In this document: positions 45,011-56,700 of the stretch, piece after piece
How the letters are laid out: the number at the start of each line of letters is the position of its first letter
Numbering within the stretch: the first letter of the stretch is position 1
Assembly (NCBI RefSeq): GCF_000226095.1
Contig: NC_016476.1
Coordinates: forward strand, 186,001-250,000
Length of the DNA stretch: 64,000 nucleotides
Direction of reading: 5' to 3'
DNA from: Thermothelomyces thermophilus ATCC 42464
Lineage: Eukaryota > Ascomycota > Sordariomycetes > Sordariales > Chaetomiaceae
Notes under the pieces: model-generated
Seen by the model: the letters and a program-made list of their open reading frames with translations, nothing else
The model's database searches: none
What the model was told of the DNA's origin: nothing
Made by a program: the position numbers and the translations under genes

Positions 45011-45379
45011 ATATTTAATTAGCGAGATAGGGAGTATATAAGGATTATAAGCAGACGATACTTAAGGGAAGGTATATCCTACGGATCTACTACAAGAGAC
45101 GAGTAATAGTAGGCAAACTACTATAGACTCTAGAAGAAGCGGTATAATAACACTAATATTATAATAAGAGAAATGAGCTAAACTGCCGATAGCTATTCTC
45201 TCTATTGACAAATGCAGAGCACTATAATTAGAGTAGTAGGTTGAGATAGGAGAAATCGCTAGTATTATTATAGACGGAACCAAGTTTATATACTATTAGA
45301 AAACCGAGAGACGAGATAAGACTAGGGAAGTACTAAAGAAATACAAAGGACACCTAGTATTCGAATCGAAATATCTAGA

Positions 45380-46250
45380 AGGACTACTAGAATACGGCCT
45401 ATAGGATTACGAGATTAAGCTTAAGGAAGGAGTATAACTAAAGTTCTTTAAGATTTACTATACGAGCTAGATATAGAACGAAGAACTTAAGCGATATTTA
45501 GAGGAGAACCTTTAAAGAGGATATATCTGCCTATTGACATCGCTAGTAGGCTACCTAATCCTATTTATACCTAAGAAAGACGGAAAGCTATAGTTATATG
45601 TCGACTATTAGCAACTTAACGAACAGACTATGAAAAACTAATATCTATTACTACTAATCTTATAGCTTTAAGATTAGTTAGTAGGAGCCTAATATTTTAC
45701 GTATCTTGACTTACTATTAGCCTATAACTATATATAGATCAAAGAAGGCAACGAGTAGAAAACGGCCTTTAGGACACCCTATAGCTACTATAAGTACCTT
45801 GTTATGCTATTTGGACTTATAAACATGCCGGCAACGTTCTAAGCCCTAATTGATCAAGCTATCTGCCCCTTTCTCGACAAATTTATAGTATATTATCTCG
45901 ACAATATACTTATCTTCTCTAAGACGATAGACAAACACTAGAAGCACGTAAAAGCAGTGCTAGACATGCCATATATATATAAACTATTAGTTAATAAGGA
46001 AAAGAGCAAATTCTATGTTAGGAAAACGGTATTTTTAGAATACAAGATATTCCTAGGACAAATTCGGATAGAACCTTTAAAGGTTAAAGCTATTAAGAAT
46101 TAGTTACGACCGACGTTAGTTACGGAAGTACGAAGCTTCATTAGATTTACAAACTTCTACTAAATGTTTATTAGGAACTTTAGAGCGATCGTACAACCTT
46201 TATATAAACTTACTAAGAAGAACGCTAAATTCTGATAGGAAGAGCAATAC
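45380..46250 (+). mobile_element. Reverse transcriptase region of the gypsy fossil
   Basis: Family words such as FVPKKDGKL-like, VDYRQLNE-like and the FGL.N.P.TF block are readable, followed by the YLD catalytic neighbourhood near 45885-45915. Broken. Confidence 0.8.
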
Positions 46251-46289
46251 GAGTAAGCATTTATATAGATCTATAATACTATTACTAAA

Positions 46290-46720
46290 GACCTAGTACT
46301 GGTACTGCTAGACCCTAAGAAGCCATTTAAGATAGAAACAGATGCTTTAGACTATACTATTGGAGGACAATTAGAATAACGAGACGAATAAAGAAAGCTA
46401 TATCTTATAGCCTTCTTTTCAAAGAAGCTTGATAGACTATGTCTTAATTATTCGATCTATGACAAGGAACTACTTACAATTGTTAAAGCTTTTAAAGAAT
46501 AGTAACTATACCTTAGTAGTATAATTAAATCAATACAAGTATATACAGATTATAAGAATTTACGATACTTTATAATAACGAAGGAGCTTAACAGATAATA
46601 AATATAATAGGCAGAATTCCTCGCGGAATTTAACTTTGAGATCCGCTATAAGAAGGGCAAAGAGAACGTATAAGCGGATATCTTAAGCCGATAAACGGAT
46701 TATATAGAAGGACGAATAGA
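46290..46720 (+). mobile_element. RNase H region of the gypsy fossil
   Basis: Read from position and words typical of Ty3/gypsy RNase H (SKKL, LNYSIYDKELL, a FNFEIRYKKGKEN-like ending). Broken. Confidence 0.7.
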
Positions 46721-46949
46721 AACAATACTACCATTATTTAAGGAATAAACAGATGGAACGCTATATTACGAAACATAGATACCTATAGAAGATGATCTAC
46801 TTAACTTGTTCCTAGAATATTACGTAATCTTTCGAGAAGAAAGGATTAACGAGACATAGTATTAAGTAGTACCCGGACTAGTAGTACCTAATGGAGTGGA
46901 AGAAAGAGATAGAAAACTCTAGTACCAAGGCAAAGTATATATCTACGAC

Positions 46950-47900
46950 GGAGATCAATAGCTATAAATGATTCGAGAACTCTATAAGTTAAAACTCGGA
47001 GGATATAAAGGAGTTACGAAGACTATCGTACAAGTTAGGAAACACTATAACTTTCTATAGTTAACAGTACGAGTTAAGGAAGTTGTACGGAACTACGACA
47101 TTTACAATCGAAGCAAAACGGTATAATATAAGCTATATAGGCTACTTTAGCTACTGCTAATAGCTAATAAACTATAGAGTTTAGTTATAATAGACTTTAT
47201 TATAAAGCTACTGGAATCTAAAGATACGGCTATAGGAGTAATCTACGATAGTATTCTCACTATAATAGATTGCCTAACTAAATAGGTATACTTCTTTCCC
47301 TATAAGGAGTCCTAGATAGCTAAATAGCTAGCAGACGTAATCTATCGGCAAGTTATATTAGTACATGCTTGGCCGCAAGAGTAGATCACCAATAGAGATA
47401 CCAAGTTCATATCAAAGTTCTAGTAAGCGTTAATATAACAATTAGGCGTTAATAGCAAGCTATTAATAGCATATTACCCATAGACTGACGGACAAATAGA
47501 GCGACTAAACCAAGTTATTAAACAGTACCTCCGCTCTTATATTAACTACTAGCAAGATGACTAGGTTATACTATTACTAATAGTATAACTCGCTTATAAT
47601 ATAATACCAACGGAAATGACCAAAGTTATACCATTCTTCGTAAACTATAGATATAAAGCAGACCTTAGGTAAGGACTAGAGGTTATAGTGCCGAGAGCAG
47701 TAGTCAAAGTAGAACAAATATATATACTATATAAAAAGCTTAAAAAGGAACTCGAGTTTATCAGGACTAGAATGAAAAATCACTATAATAAATATAGGCT
47801 TAAGGGACCTCGCCTAGAGAGGGGAGACAAAGTCTACCTAATCGTACGAAACTTACAAACCAAATAACTAAGTATAAAGCTAGACTTTAAGAAAGTTAGA
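46950..47900 (+). mobile_element. Integrase region of the gypsy fossil
   Basis: GGYKGVTKT-like N-terminal zinc region followed by the DFI...I...L.KY-type core and the YHPQTDGQ-like block near 47470-47510. Broken. Confidence 0.75.
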
Positions 47901-48029
47901 CTCTTTGTTATTAAAGAACGAATTTCGACATCTAACTATTAACTATTATTACTATTACCTATATAACTATAGACAGATGTTTTTCATATTTCGCTTCTCG
48001 AACCAATACCGAAAAATGCTAAGGTTACT

Positions 48030-48230
48030 ATATATATTAAAGTAGAAGATAAGGAAAAAGAATAGGATATCGAAGAAATTCTGGATTTATATATCATTAA
48101 TAGAGAACTATAATACCTAGTTAAATAGCTTGATTTCGGACTAGAAGATAACTTATAGGAACCTATTAAGAACCTAAATTACCCTAAGAAACTAGAACAG
48201 TTCTATTAGTAGAACCCGGATTAGCTAAAG
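48030..48230 (+). mobile_element. Chromodomain region of the gypsy fossil
   Basis: EEILD...YLVKW.DF......WEP..NL spacing, characteristic of chromoviral integrase tails. In intact elements it directs insertion to heterochromatin. Confidence 0.7.
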
Positions 48231-48905
48231 GCAAACCTAGGATAGAACCGAAAACAGCGCCCTAGTTAATAACATCGACGCCACCGTTAAGTTATATAAT
48301 GGCCCCCGATTCCTACTATTCTACTACCTCTAATTTATCTAGATTCGACAAACCCTATATAACTATATCTACCCCCTTCTTTACTAGGAACTCTCGTTAT
48401 TTATAGACCCAAGTTAGATAGGCTAACGCCTTAGAAGCTTTATATTAATATTCTTATAACAAGGCTTCGGCCTCTTTCTCTTTAGCCTTTAAACGACGTT
48501 ACTTACGTATAATACGATCTACTACGTTACGATTAGAGATATACCTTTATAAGGAAACGGGAACTTATAAAAAGAAACTAGAACGCTAGAACTATCGTAA
48601 GCACGACCCTGACGCACGTAAGCCTTGTAGTAACGAGATTTTTCAATCATTTTATATACTTAGTTATACTCTATATAATAGGAATATACTATTATTATAA
48701 ACCTATAATTAGAAATAAACTAAGCTAAACGCTTATAGTAAATAGACGTTAAGGATCTATATATATTAGATAGTATAATTAATAGTATGAAGGGTAACAA
48801 GGGGCTAAGGAGAAAAACACATACAAGGAACACAAGGGATATTAGCGCTATTTAAGACAACCTAAAGAGGGCTTTTAAGTTAAAAGCCTTAGAAAGAAGG
48901 CATCG

Positions 48906-49328
48906 TATCACAGAAATATATATATAGATACCGCCTAAGCCACTAGTATAAACAGGCTAATCAAGTCAAAGGAGCAAAAGGACTAATTACAATATAGAAA
49001 GCATAGTAATTACTACGCTCACTAGTGATTAGGGTAATCACTACCATACGATCACTCATAATTACTATAATCAGGAATGATCACTAGGATTCTATATATA
49101 TATAGATAGTCACTCGTTAAGTGGACTCTAAGAGTTCACTAGTGATAGTAACCTATCCTATAATCATAGTACTTATACCAAGTATTGCTGATTACTATGA
49201 GAGATAACTCTAGTGTTGTTGTGAACCCTTTGGCTTTACCGAATCCCTTAGACGACCTGCCTGCTTGTCCTGCTCAATCTACCTTCGTCTGAACCCTTTT
49301 AGAAGAAGTCTAAGTTGGGTTCGTTATA
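48906..49328 (+). repeat. 3' LTR of the gypsy fossil
   Basis: 423 bases matching the 5' LTR without net length change; followed by TAGGA at 49329-49333. Confidence 0.88.
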
Positions 49329-49333
49329 TAGGA

Positions 49334-50050
49334 GAAGGCCTATAAAGGTACTAGGGCCTAATAAAGGCCTAGAGCTCCCTACTAATATAGGCTTATATAA
49401 GAGCTATTAGCCTCTGTGACTTCCTTTTTAGGGTTTAAGTCCTAGGGATTAGTACCCCTTACTATACCTATAGCTAGGGGAGGGAGATTATTAAGTACCT
49501 AGTTATATAGTGCCTAAACCTACTAAGAAGCTAAACGTAGAAATCTTAGGAAATATGGTTATAAAGGGACCTAGACCTCAGTTTATAGGGTATAGGGGCT
49601 TATAACTATCGTTTGGCAAGGAAGGTTCTATAGTAGCTAATAGACCTAAGGAGGCTTCTAGAATACTACCTCGCGAGGAGGCTAGACCGGGAGGTAAGGC
49701 CTCTATAGGGCTATTCTAGCTACTTCTCCTTTTCTTTATAATATATTAGTATTCTAGATTAGGCATTAGAGGCGGGACAGAGGTTTTTATCCGGCCTATT
49801 AGGTACGGTTTTCTTTGTATATAACTAGAGAGGTTCTGGCATACTTATTAGTATAATGGTATAGGACTAATGATAATAATAATAATAATAATTAGGTGTT
49901 AAAGCTCCTTGCCGGCTACTAATAATAATTATCTGGCTGTCAAATTTTGGGGGTGTGGCCTCTGGCTTTCCACAACCCGAGGCGACTTGGCGTTTGCCGG
50001 CCAGAGCAGGCGGGTTTCTGCTTGTCACGAGTTTATCTTGAAAACAAACG
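49334..50050. other. Right flank of the AT-rich island and ankyrin-gene promoter
   Basis: To about 49860 this is more RIP-type sequence, the other side of the repeat interrupted by the gypsy element. An ATA microsatellite is at 49870-49893. Composition changes abruptly to GC-rich near 49945, leaving only about 100 bases of normal DNA before the next ATG. Confidence 0.6.
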
Positions 50051-50935
50051 ATGGATGATATCCCGGTGAGCGATTACGAAATTCAAAGCCTTCGCGACGC
50101 CAAGGGCATCCTCAGTCAAAGGGAAATAGACCTGATCCTGGAGCTGTCGGTCGCCGGGCAAGTTGCCAATCTGGATGTGATGCTCGGCGACATTGCTAGC
50201 CAACATGGCACCACCATGGGTGTGCTCCTCATCCATGCTCGAGATGCCGAGAACCGCAACGCGGTTCACCACGCTGCCATGGGCCAGTCCATCAAATCAC
50301 TCAACTACCTTCTCGACTCTCGGCTCTTCCCCCAACAACCAGCCCTCCGCCTCGCTCTCCTCCATACAAGGACGAGAACAGGCGAGAACGCGGCCATCTA
50401 CGCGATCCGGCAGCGCTGCTCAGTCGCCTTTCTCGACCGGATCATCGCTGCAGGCACCCCTTGCATCCTCGACACCCTGACCGCAGACGGCCTGGGCCCC
50501 GTTCACTGCGCCGCCATGGAGGACGCGCGGGAGATGATTATCCATCTGGTCAAGAAGCACTGCCTCGATCCCAACCAGCCTTTCACGCCTCCCGCAAACA
50601 GACTCCTGAACAGCGACGACGACGACGACGACGACGACGGCAATAGCAAGAACAGCAATGGCGAACAACACCACACAGCAACGGGAGCCGGCGCCGGGCA
50701 GCTTGTCGAGGGCGACACGCCCCTCCACCTCGCCGCGCGCCGCGACAGCGCGGCCGCCTTCGAGGCCTTGCACTCGGCACTGGGCTGCAACATCTGGACG
50801 GCGCGCAACGCCGCGGGGCAGTCGGCCATCGACGTCGCGTGCTCCGCCCTCGCGTCCGGCGTCCTCGCCTACCTCGGCCGGAAGCGTGGCGTGTCCGATG
50901 TCAACAGGGGGGACAAGAAACGGAAGCGGCAGAAC

Positions 50936-50980
<45 letters not shown>

Positions 50981-51121
50981 GAGGAGGAGGAGGAGGAGGA
51001 GGAGCAGATGGAGGGTATTGAATTAGACGAAGTGGACGACGAGGCGGACTTTTTCCTGGAGAGCTTGGACGTGTTCGGGCAGAAACATCCTGCGAACGGA
51101 TGCGGATTGCGTGGATGGTAA
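50051..51121 (+). CDS. Ankyrin-repeat protein with poly-Gln/poly-Glu tail
   Basis: A single exon of 356 aa starts at ATG 50051. Ankyrin-like repeats are seen at about 75-115 (RNAVHHAAMGQSIKSLNYLL), 115-150 (TGENAAIYAIRQRCSVAFLD), 155-180 (DGLGPVHCAAMEDAREMIIH) and 222-275 (EGDTPLHLAARRDSAAAFEA; AAGQSAIDVACSALASGVL). A poly-Asp spacer lies near 190-197. A basic KKRKRQNKQ segment, which could serve as a nuclear signal, leads into 13 Gln, 9 Glu and an acidic end. The start codon is only about 100 bases from RIP-affected repeat DNA, so its promoter must be very short or lie inside the repeat. No partner can be predicted. Confidence 0.75.
50937..51005 (+). repeat. CAG then GAG coding microsatellite
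   Basis: About 13 CAG units (from 50939) are followed directly by about 9 GAG units, encoding poly-Gln then poly-Glu. One base substitution class links the two units, so one array may have arisen from the other. Confidence 0.9.
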
Positions 51122-52198
51122 AGTGGGCTTGATGCGAGACTTCAGAGTCGGAGTATGCTTCGGTCTTGTTGTGTATATATGACTTCGGCTTCGACCATCA
51201 GGTGCCGGTTCATTCATGACGATGGTTTGATTGTCGACGCGGGGATCTGGATGCGAAAGGGAATGTCTCAGTAATTACTGGAACATGTGATGGGGGGTCC
51301 GACTTAATGGCTGCTTGACACGTGGATAGCGTCCCCGAAACGGGTGGTTCATTACCTAAAATAAATCAATGCATTCCGTCTTCGTTCGTAGGTTTGAGGT
51401 CGGTTCAGAAATCAACTGTTTGCCTCGATAGCTGTCCTATACAAACAGTAATTATCACGTAGAAATTCCTTAATTACGTCGAGTCTGATTCACACATATA
51501 GGTCAACTGTAAGACCAGACCCTAACCCTGAGAACTGAAACGGATCCTAGCGCAACTTGTGCCCAACTAGTCCAGGCACTGCCAAATCTTGCTGTCGCCA
51601 CGAACCTAACCACAACATCATCGCTGGGATCTGAAGAAAATAGAGCATCCGGCAAGCCGCAACGCGCCGCGTTAATGGCAGGACCTGCAGCACGTTTGAA
51701 GCCAAATCCTAATCGTCTTTCCAAGGAATTATCATTTCTCTCGGAATTCGCATCGTAATTAATTAATTACAGCGCCAACTTTGCATCTTCATTTTTATTC
51801 AAATCGGGCTTTTCAGTATCAGGTCCGAGTACTTTCGCATGGTAGCACGTCGCGTGTCAGCTTTAGCACTCATATCAGAGTCTCGTCCGAAACGTTTATT
51901 TGCACAACCGTTGTGCTACCTCGCGGAATAACATCCAGGCAACGGCAGTCTGTCCCCAGACTGGCCACGACACATCTACGTGGCTGCCCCCGCCCACGAA
52001 CGTTGAGCACAGAGGTTGGAGGACCTCGCACAGCAACTTGTTCAATCCGGTACTGGGAGGATTTGTTCACCCTCGTCACTTCCTGTACCTTTCCTGCTTT
52101 TGCTGAGCCTCACATCGGGAGAAAGAACACCAGCAAGGCCCCAGTGGTACACAGCATCACGGTTCGTCTGGCCGTCTTGACCAACGCCGCTCTCAGCA
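51122..52198. other. Intergenic region
   Basis: No gene was recognised. TAATTA motifs lie near 51277, 51450, 51469 and the array TAATTAATTAATTA at 51757-51770. The end is the XLF promoter. Confidence 0.45.
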
Positions 52199-53794
52199 AT
52201 GTCAGGCCACCCGTCTTGGCGGCTGCTGCCGGCCTCAGCCCCCGGCATCCCGACGCTGCTGGTTTCGACTGATTTCAAGGCCGACTCGTACAGCATTCAT
52301 CTGTCTGACCTCGCCAATGTATGGGCCGAGAGCCTTGATAGGAGACCGATTATCAAGCGTGGTATGATGGAGGATACAAGCATCGACCCGAGTGACGGGC
52401 CCGATCAGATTCGCAAAATGCTAGAACTACTCCGGGCCGCGTTTGATTCCGGCGACTCCGAACACGCCAACACTTCTCTGACGCTCTCACGGGACGATGA
52501 TGAAGACTCCCTCGTCATCCACGTCACCTGTGTCCTGCCGAAACCCCTCAAGCCCTTCAAGTGGCCAATGCACCTGAAGAAGTGCCCACAGTCAACTCTC
52601 ACCTCCGAGCTTGTGCTTCCCATGATCCAGGCACAGGAAGCCCGTACGCGTGAGATCGACCAACTCGTTTCCCTTCTCCGAGAGAAAGACGCCGTCATCA
52701 CAAGGCTCGTCGACAAACTTGAAGCTACGGGCACCGGCCTCGAATATGTCTTCCACTCGCTGTCCGGAAAGCGCCGAGTGACCAGAGCTGTCGCCGAAGA
52801 GAAGGTTAAGGGACTCGCCGCCTTCTCCGAGTCCGAATTCAGGAGCAAAGCAGCCGAGGTTCGCCCTATCACACAGGCCTCCGACGTCTCTGCCCTCCTG
52901 GGTTCCGTCTTTGGGCCTCCTGGGTTGCAATACAAGTCGGACCTGGAAATACAGGCTTCCGCCGGCTTGGAAGACTGGTGGAAAAAACTGATGAAAGGCA
53001 GTAAAGTCATCCTTTCTCCAGAGCTCCCTGAGAAGCGGAGGCCTCAAAACGAGGTAACATCTCCAGGGCCCGAAGCTAGCAAAGAAGAAGATGATTTCCA
53101 AGTGCAGGCCACTCCACCAGGGGTGCGGCCAACGCGACAGCGCGGCAGTCCTGCACCGGCAGTGGATGACGATGAGACTTCGGGTGGCGAAGACACAGCG
53201 GAGCCAGCACCGCCACCGCTCTCTCCGGCGAAAACCAAGGAGACAGCATCTAAACTCGGCACTATTGGTAGAAATAGAAAGCCAACCTCGTCTCCTCCTC
53301 GTCCTCCTTCTCCTCCTCCTCCAGCCACGTCGCACAAGTCAACCAAGACGCAAATTGCCGCAAGCGACACGCAATCCGAAACGGCGTCTGAGCCCGATGA
53401 TGTCGACGCAGTCAGTTCACCTCCGCCGTCTCCTCCGAAGGCATTGCCCAGACGAGGCGGTTTGGGCCGTATTGGCGGAAAGACGAATCCGGTGACACAA
53501 CCCCCCCAACCTACGCGGTCGCCCCCTCCGCGAGAGCCCGTGGAAGACTCGTCGAACCAGCCTTCCAGGAGGCACAAACTGGGTGTGATTGGGAAGAAGC
53601 CGACACACCCAGAGCCACCCGCAACAGGCGGTGAAGACGAGGCCAGAGGCAGGAGCGAGACCCCGGCTTCCGAACCCAATAAGAAGCAGCGGGAGACGTC
53701 ACAGGAACGAGCAGACCGCAAACGGGCCGAGCTCCAGAAAGAGATGGAGAGGCGCGCCGCAGCGGGACCAGCCAAGAAGAAGCGAAAGTTCTAA
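52199..53794 (+). CDS. NEJ1: XLF/Nej1-type non-homologous end-joining factor
   Basis: A single exon of 531 aa starts at ATG 52199. The XLF head domain occupies residues 1 to about 150, with family words in order: WRLLPASAPGIPTLLVSTDF, YSIHLSDLANVWAESLDRRP, DTSIDPSDGPDQIRKML, and VLPKPLKPFKWPMHLKK. The stalk helix follows (SELVLPMIQAQEARTREID, LLREKDAVITRLVDKLE) and then the VKGLAAFSESEF segment. The rest is a long disordered Pro/Ser/Glu tail. The last residues, KKKRKF, fit the basic-plus-Phe Ku-binding motif at the end of XLF proteins. With Ku, XRCC4/Lif1 and ligase IV it bridges broken DNA ends in the nucleus. Fungal XLF is usually shorter; the extra length is in the tail. The frame is intact. 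Confidence 0.85.
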   Translation: MSGHPSWRLLPASAPGIPTLLVSTDFKADSYSIHLSDLANVWAESLDRRPIIKRGMMEDTSIDPSDGPDQIRKMLELLRAAFDSGDSEHANTSLTLSRDDDEDSLVIHVTCVLPKPLKPFKWPMHLKKCPQSTLTSELVLPMIQAQEARTREIDQLVSLLREKDAVITRLVDKLEATGTGLEYVFHSLSGKRRVTRAVAEEKVKGLAAFSESEFRSKAAEVRPITQASDVSALLGSVFGPPGLQYKSDLEIQASAGLEDWWKKLMKGSKVILSPELPEKRRPQNEVTSPGPEASKEEDDFQVQATPPGVRPTRQRGSPAPAVDDDETSGGEDTAEPAPPPLSPAKTKETASKLGTIGRNRKPTSSPPRPPSPPPPATSHKSTKTQIAASDTQSETASEPDDVDAVSSPPPSPPKALPRRGGLGRIGGKTNPVTQPPQPTRSPPPREPVEDSSNQPSRRHKLGVIGKKPTHPEPPATGGEDEARGRSETPASEPNKKQRETSQERADRKRAELQKEMERRAAAGPAKKKRKF

Positions 53795-56700
53795 GTTTGC
53801 AACCTCATGTGGAAGTGACATTAATTACTAAGGCACTCTTAAAGTCAATGTGTTTTCTGGACTGTCAGTCTCACGGCCAGTTTAAAATACGCCTCGTGGG
53901 AATGTATTCAAGATGCTAATACTTCACGAAGAGATACCTTGCGCTATCCTGAAATTTCCGCCAAACTCTCCGGGATTTGCCTAATCATTAACACAGCTTG
54001 TTTTCAACAGAAGCGATATGCCATATGCGCATGCGGGCATACACCATGCGAACAAGGCCTGGATCGTCGTCCATTTGGCACATCACCACCGGGCTGCTTT
54101 GACCGGTGCCAGCTGGACGCTACTTACCGAGACACAAGAAGCACCGACATGCCGCTCAGCCATCTAAATTGCGACCCACACATGGGATGGTATATGTTAC
54201 CTGTCTTTCAGCCTAGGCAATGTCTGTGTTTGTACCTCCGACAACGAAATCCCGTACATCATGCCACTGGGCTGGAGTTGGGAGTCGTGAGACCCAGATC
54301 TGGGACCGGGGATACCGGATAGGACACCGTCAAAGGGCTGTGTGTCACCAGACGTTTTGTGTCACAAGACAAGGGCGGTCAGGATTAACACGACAGGGCC
54401 ACGGTCAGACAGGAGGGTGTAGCTGGAAAAAGAAGTTTCCCATCCCGCGGTGTCATCGGCTTCAGGGCGGAGATGGGACGTCTGGGGTTCGCCCGCCACA
54501 GTCGAAAGCCCAACATCAAGGTGCAACCCGACACTGTTTACGGCCGGGACGTAATGGAAAATGCATGACCTATTACACGAGTATCGTCCCATCTCTTCCG
54601 ATGGTAAGAAGTACCGACTGATGTGAACTAATTATTAATGAGAAAACGAAGCTGACATGTTACCACGGCACACATCCGGGCATCGCCAGGCTTGAGCTAG
54701 CGAGCTTTGACCAGGAAGGAGGCAGCAGGCTATGCTCTTATCCCACCTCTTCTCAGCATCCCGGGATAGAAAGGCTCATCACTGGCACCTGCTCCCAAGA
54801 ACAACCGGATGCAATGGAGTCTCTTGTTCAACCAACGCTGTCTCAGACCGGCAGCTCCAACCCCACTCCGTATGCTGTCGGAAAGGAAATGCATGACTGA
54901 TGTGGACATGCATCGAGTCTTCATCTGTGGACTTGGGCCTTATCCATTGATACTCACCAGGCTGGAAATATTTGGTGGGGAAGCGTGGTTCCAATGGAAC
55001 TCTGCGCCAGGGATCGCTTGAGAGCTATCGCTTCGCTCCATCGACTCTCAAGCCGACCCGTGTCAATTGTGCGTTGTGTCATGAACACATGAGGACTTTT
55101 ATCAACTATCGCCGGCAACTTTTCACAGATCTGCCCGCCCTCAGGGGTCTGAACGAGGAGCATACGGCCGTTGTTCTCAAAGGTCTGCACCGGTTGACAC
55201 TATTACTTACTTACATGACACACTCAGTTGGGAAAGGGATTAGGGTTTCCTCCAGGCAGGGGAGTATTCAGTTACTGGGCCTGATTAACAGGATGCCATC
55301 CTTGTTTCCTCTGCAAAACACACCGACATTCGAAATCCGGACTCAGATAATTACACGGCCTCAAGCTTTTGACAGAGCAATCCGCTATTACCAACCCAAC
55401 CGTGGACGCCATCTCGTTCCACGATACGGCACTGCAAAAGAGACACGTTTACTGTTTATCATCGGAGGCCACAAAAAGTGAACAAGGAAAGGCAATCTTC
55501 TCGTTTTCGATGGCCTCGAACTGTTAGTTCATCAGCAATGCCATAGACAACCCCCACCTGGTGTGTAGGCTGGCAGAGCGCTCTGAGCGGGGCCACGGAC
55601 CGGGACGCCTGCATGGTACTAGTTACTGCACCGGCACGTAATAGTAGACGTGCATGTGCATGATCCGCTCAAATCACCCACTCCTTCGCGGCCGCGGGAA
55701 TGCCGCATGATGAGAGAGCAGGCTCAGGCGATAAGGTGTGCAAGTGTGCCAGTGTTGTTGCAGCATGAACAAGGGGGGTTGAATTTGCTTCTGCTGCCTA
55801 ATTATTCAACATTCTCTCTCCCCAGTGTGTGACGACAGATGAGTGGCAAGGAGGGGCGAGGAGCGTGTTGCAACCGAGTAAGTCATGTCCACTAGCGAGA
55901 CCTGATCATCGCTGATGAATGGGGTTAGGCTGCCGGAATGGCACTGTCCGTGGCGTCGTTGCGCCTGTTTATCGGCCCGAGCGAAGCCATACAATTCATC
56001 TTGATGGCCCCGAACAAACCACAAAGATATGTATGTATGGTGGCAAGAAGCTTCAGAAAAAAATAAAGAATATAAGCCGTCTACATTGAATCTTGGTCTC
56101 TTAATATTACTCCTTGAGAAACTTGGCCCGGCGGTGTTCACGGATGTCCCAGTAATGGAATTACGGCTCGTTCTCTGCAGCGTCCCTTCGGCAAATGGAT
56201 GCAGCCACCATATCACATTCGAGACTGGTGCCATGAACCAGGTTTCTTTTTCGATCCAATCTCGATCTAGCGTCAGGCGCCGGGTGATCCGCGACTGGGG
56301 TCTGTCATGTAATATGTATGTATTGTACATACATACGCAGTACATATGTACATGCATGCAACCCTGCCTCCGGTACAGAGCTTATAAGCGGTACCCGGAG
56401 CCCTTGGCATTCGGGAAAGGCGAGTACTCGGCCAACGAAGATCGGCGGACGCGTGGAATCTGATATGTGACGGAACAAAAGGAGGGGTCTACACAGTACA
56501 CTAGGGTATTATTGTTGCTGGCAGATCCCCCAATATATGCAAGGATCGCTGTGGGGTAATTAATTCACACAGTCAGCCCATGGCAAGAGTTTAAGAGTTG
56601 AATTTTTTTTTTTTTTGGTCTGTGCTACGGCTTGCTCTAAGGTACGTGGCAGTTGAAGGAGTTTTGGATCACGTTTCGGTTAAGAGCTAATTAACAATTC

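Larger units (their letters stand above)
41831..49328 (+). mobile_element. Fossil Ty3/gypsy LTR retrotransposon with chromodomain
   Basis: A complete-length but inactive element of 7,498 bases. It has two 423-base LTRs, a 5-base target duplication TAGGA on each side (41826-41830 and 49329-49333), and internal regions in the order gag, protease, reverse transcriptase, RNase H, integrase, chromodomain, which places it in the chromovirus branch of Ty3/gypsy. The whole element is AT-rich and full of stop codons (dozens at least), consistent with RIP. By eye the LTRs differ at roughly a tenth of positions, nearly all transitions. Because RIP, not time, probably produced most of these, no age can be read from the divergence beyond saying it passed through at least one sexual cycle after insertion. 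Confidence 0.9.

Noticed and set aside
45062-45283. Minus-strand open frame inside the AT-rich island
   Set aside because: Antisense to the protease/RT region of the fossil element, and low-complexity Ile/Ser/Tyr sequence from AT-rich DNA.
41040-49900. Repeated ATTA/TATA words taken as a CRISPR-like or satellite array
   Set aside because: There is no regular spacing and CRISPR arrays are not expected in fungal nuclear DNA; RIP explains the words.
54972-55481. A 169-codon open frame
   Set aside because: No ATG at its start, no recognisable motif, and mixed third-position composition.
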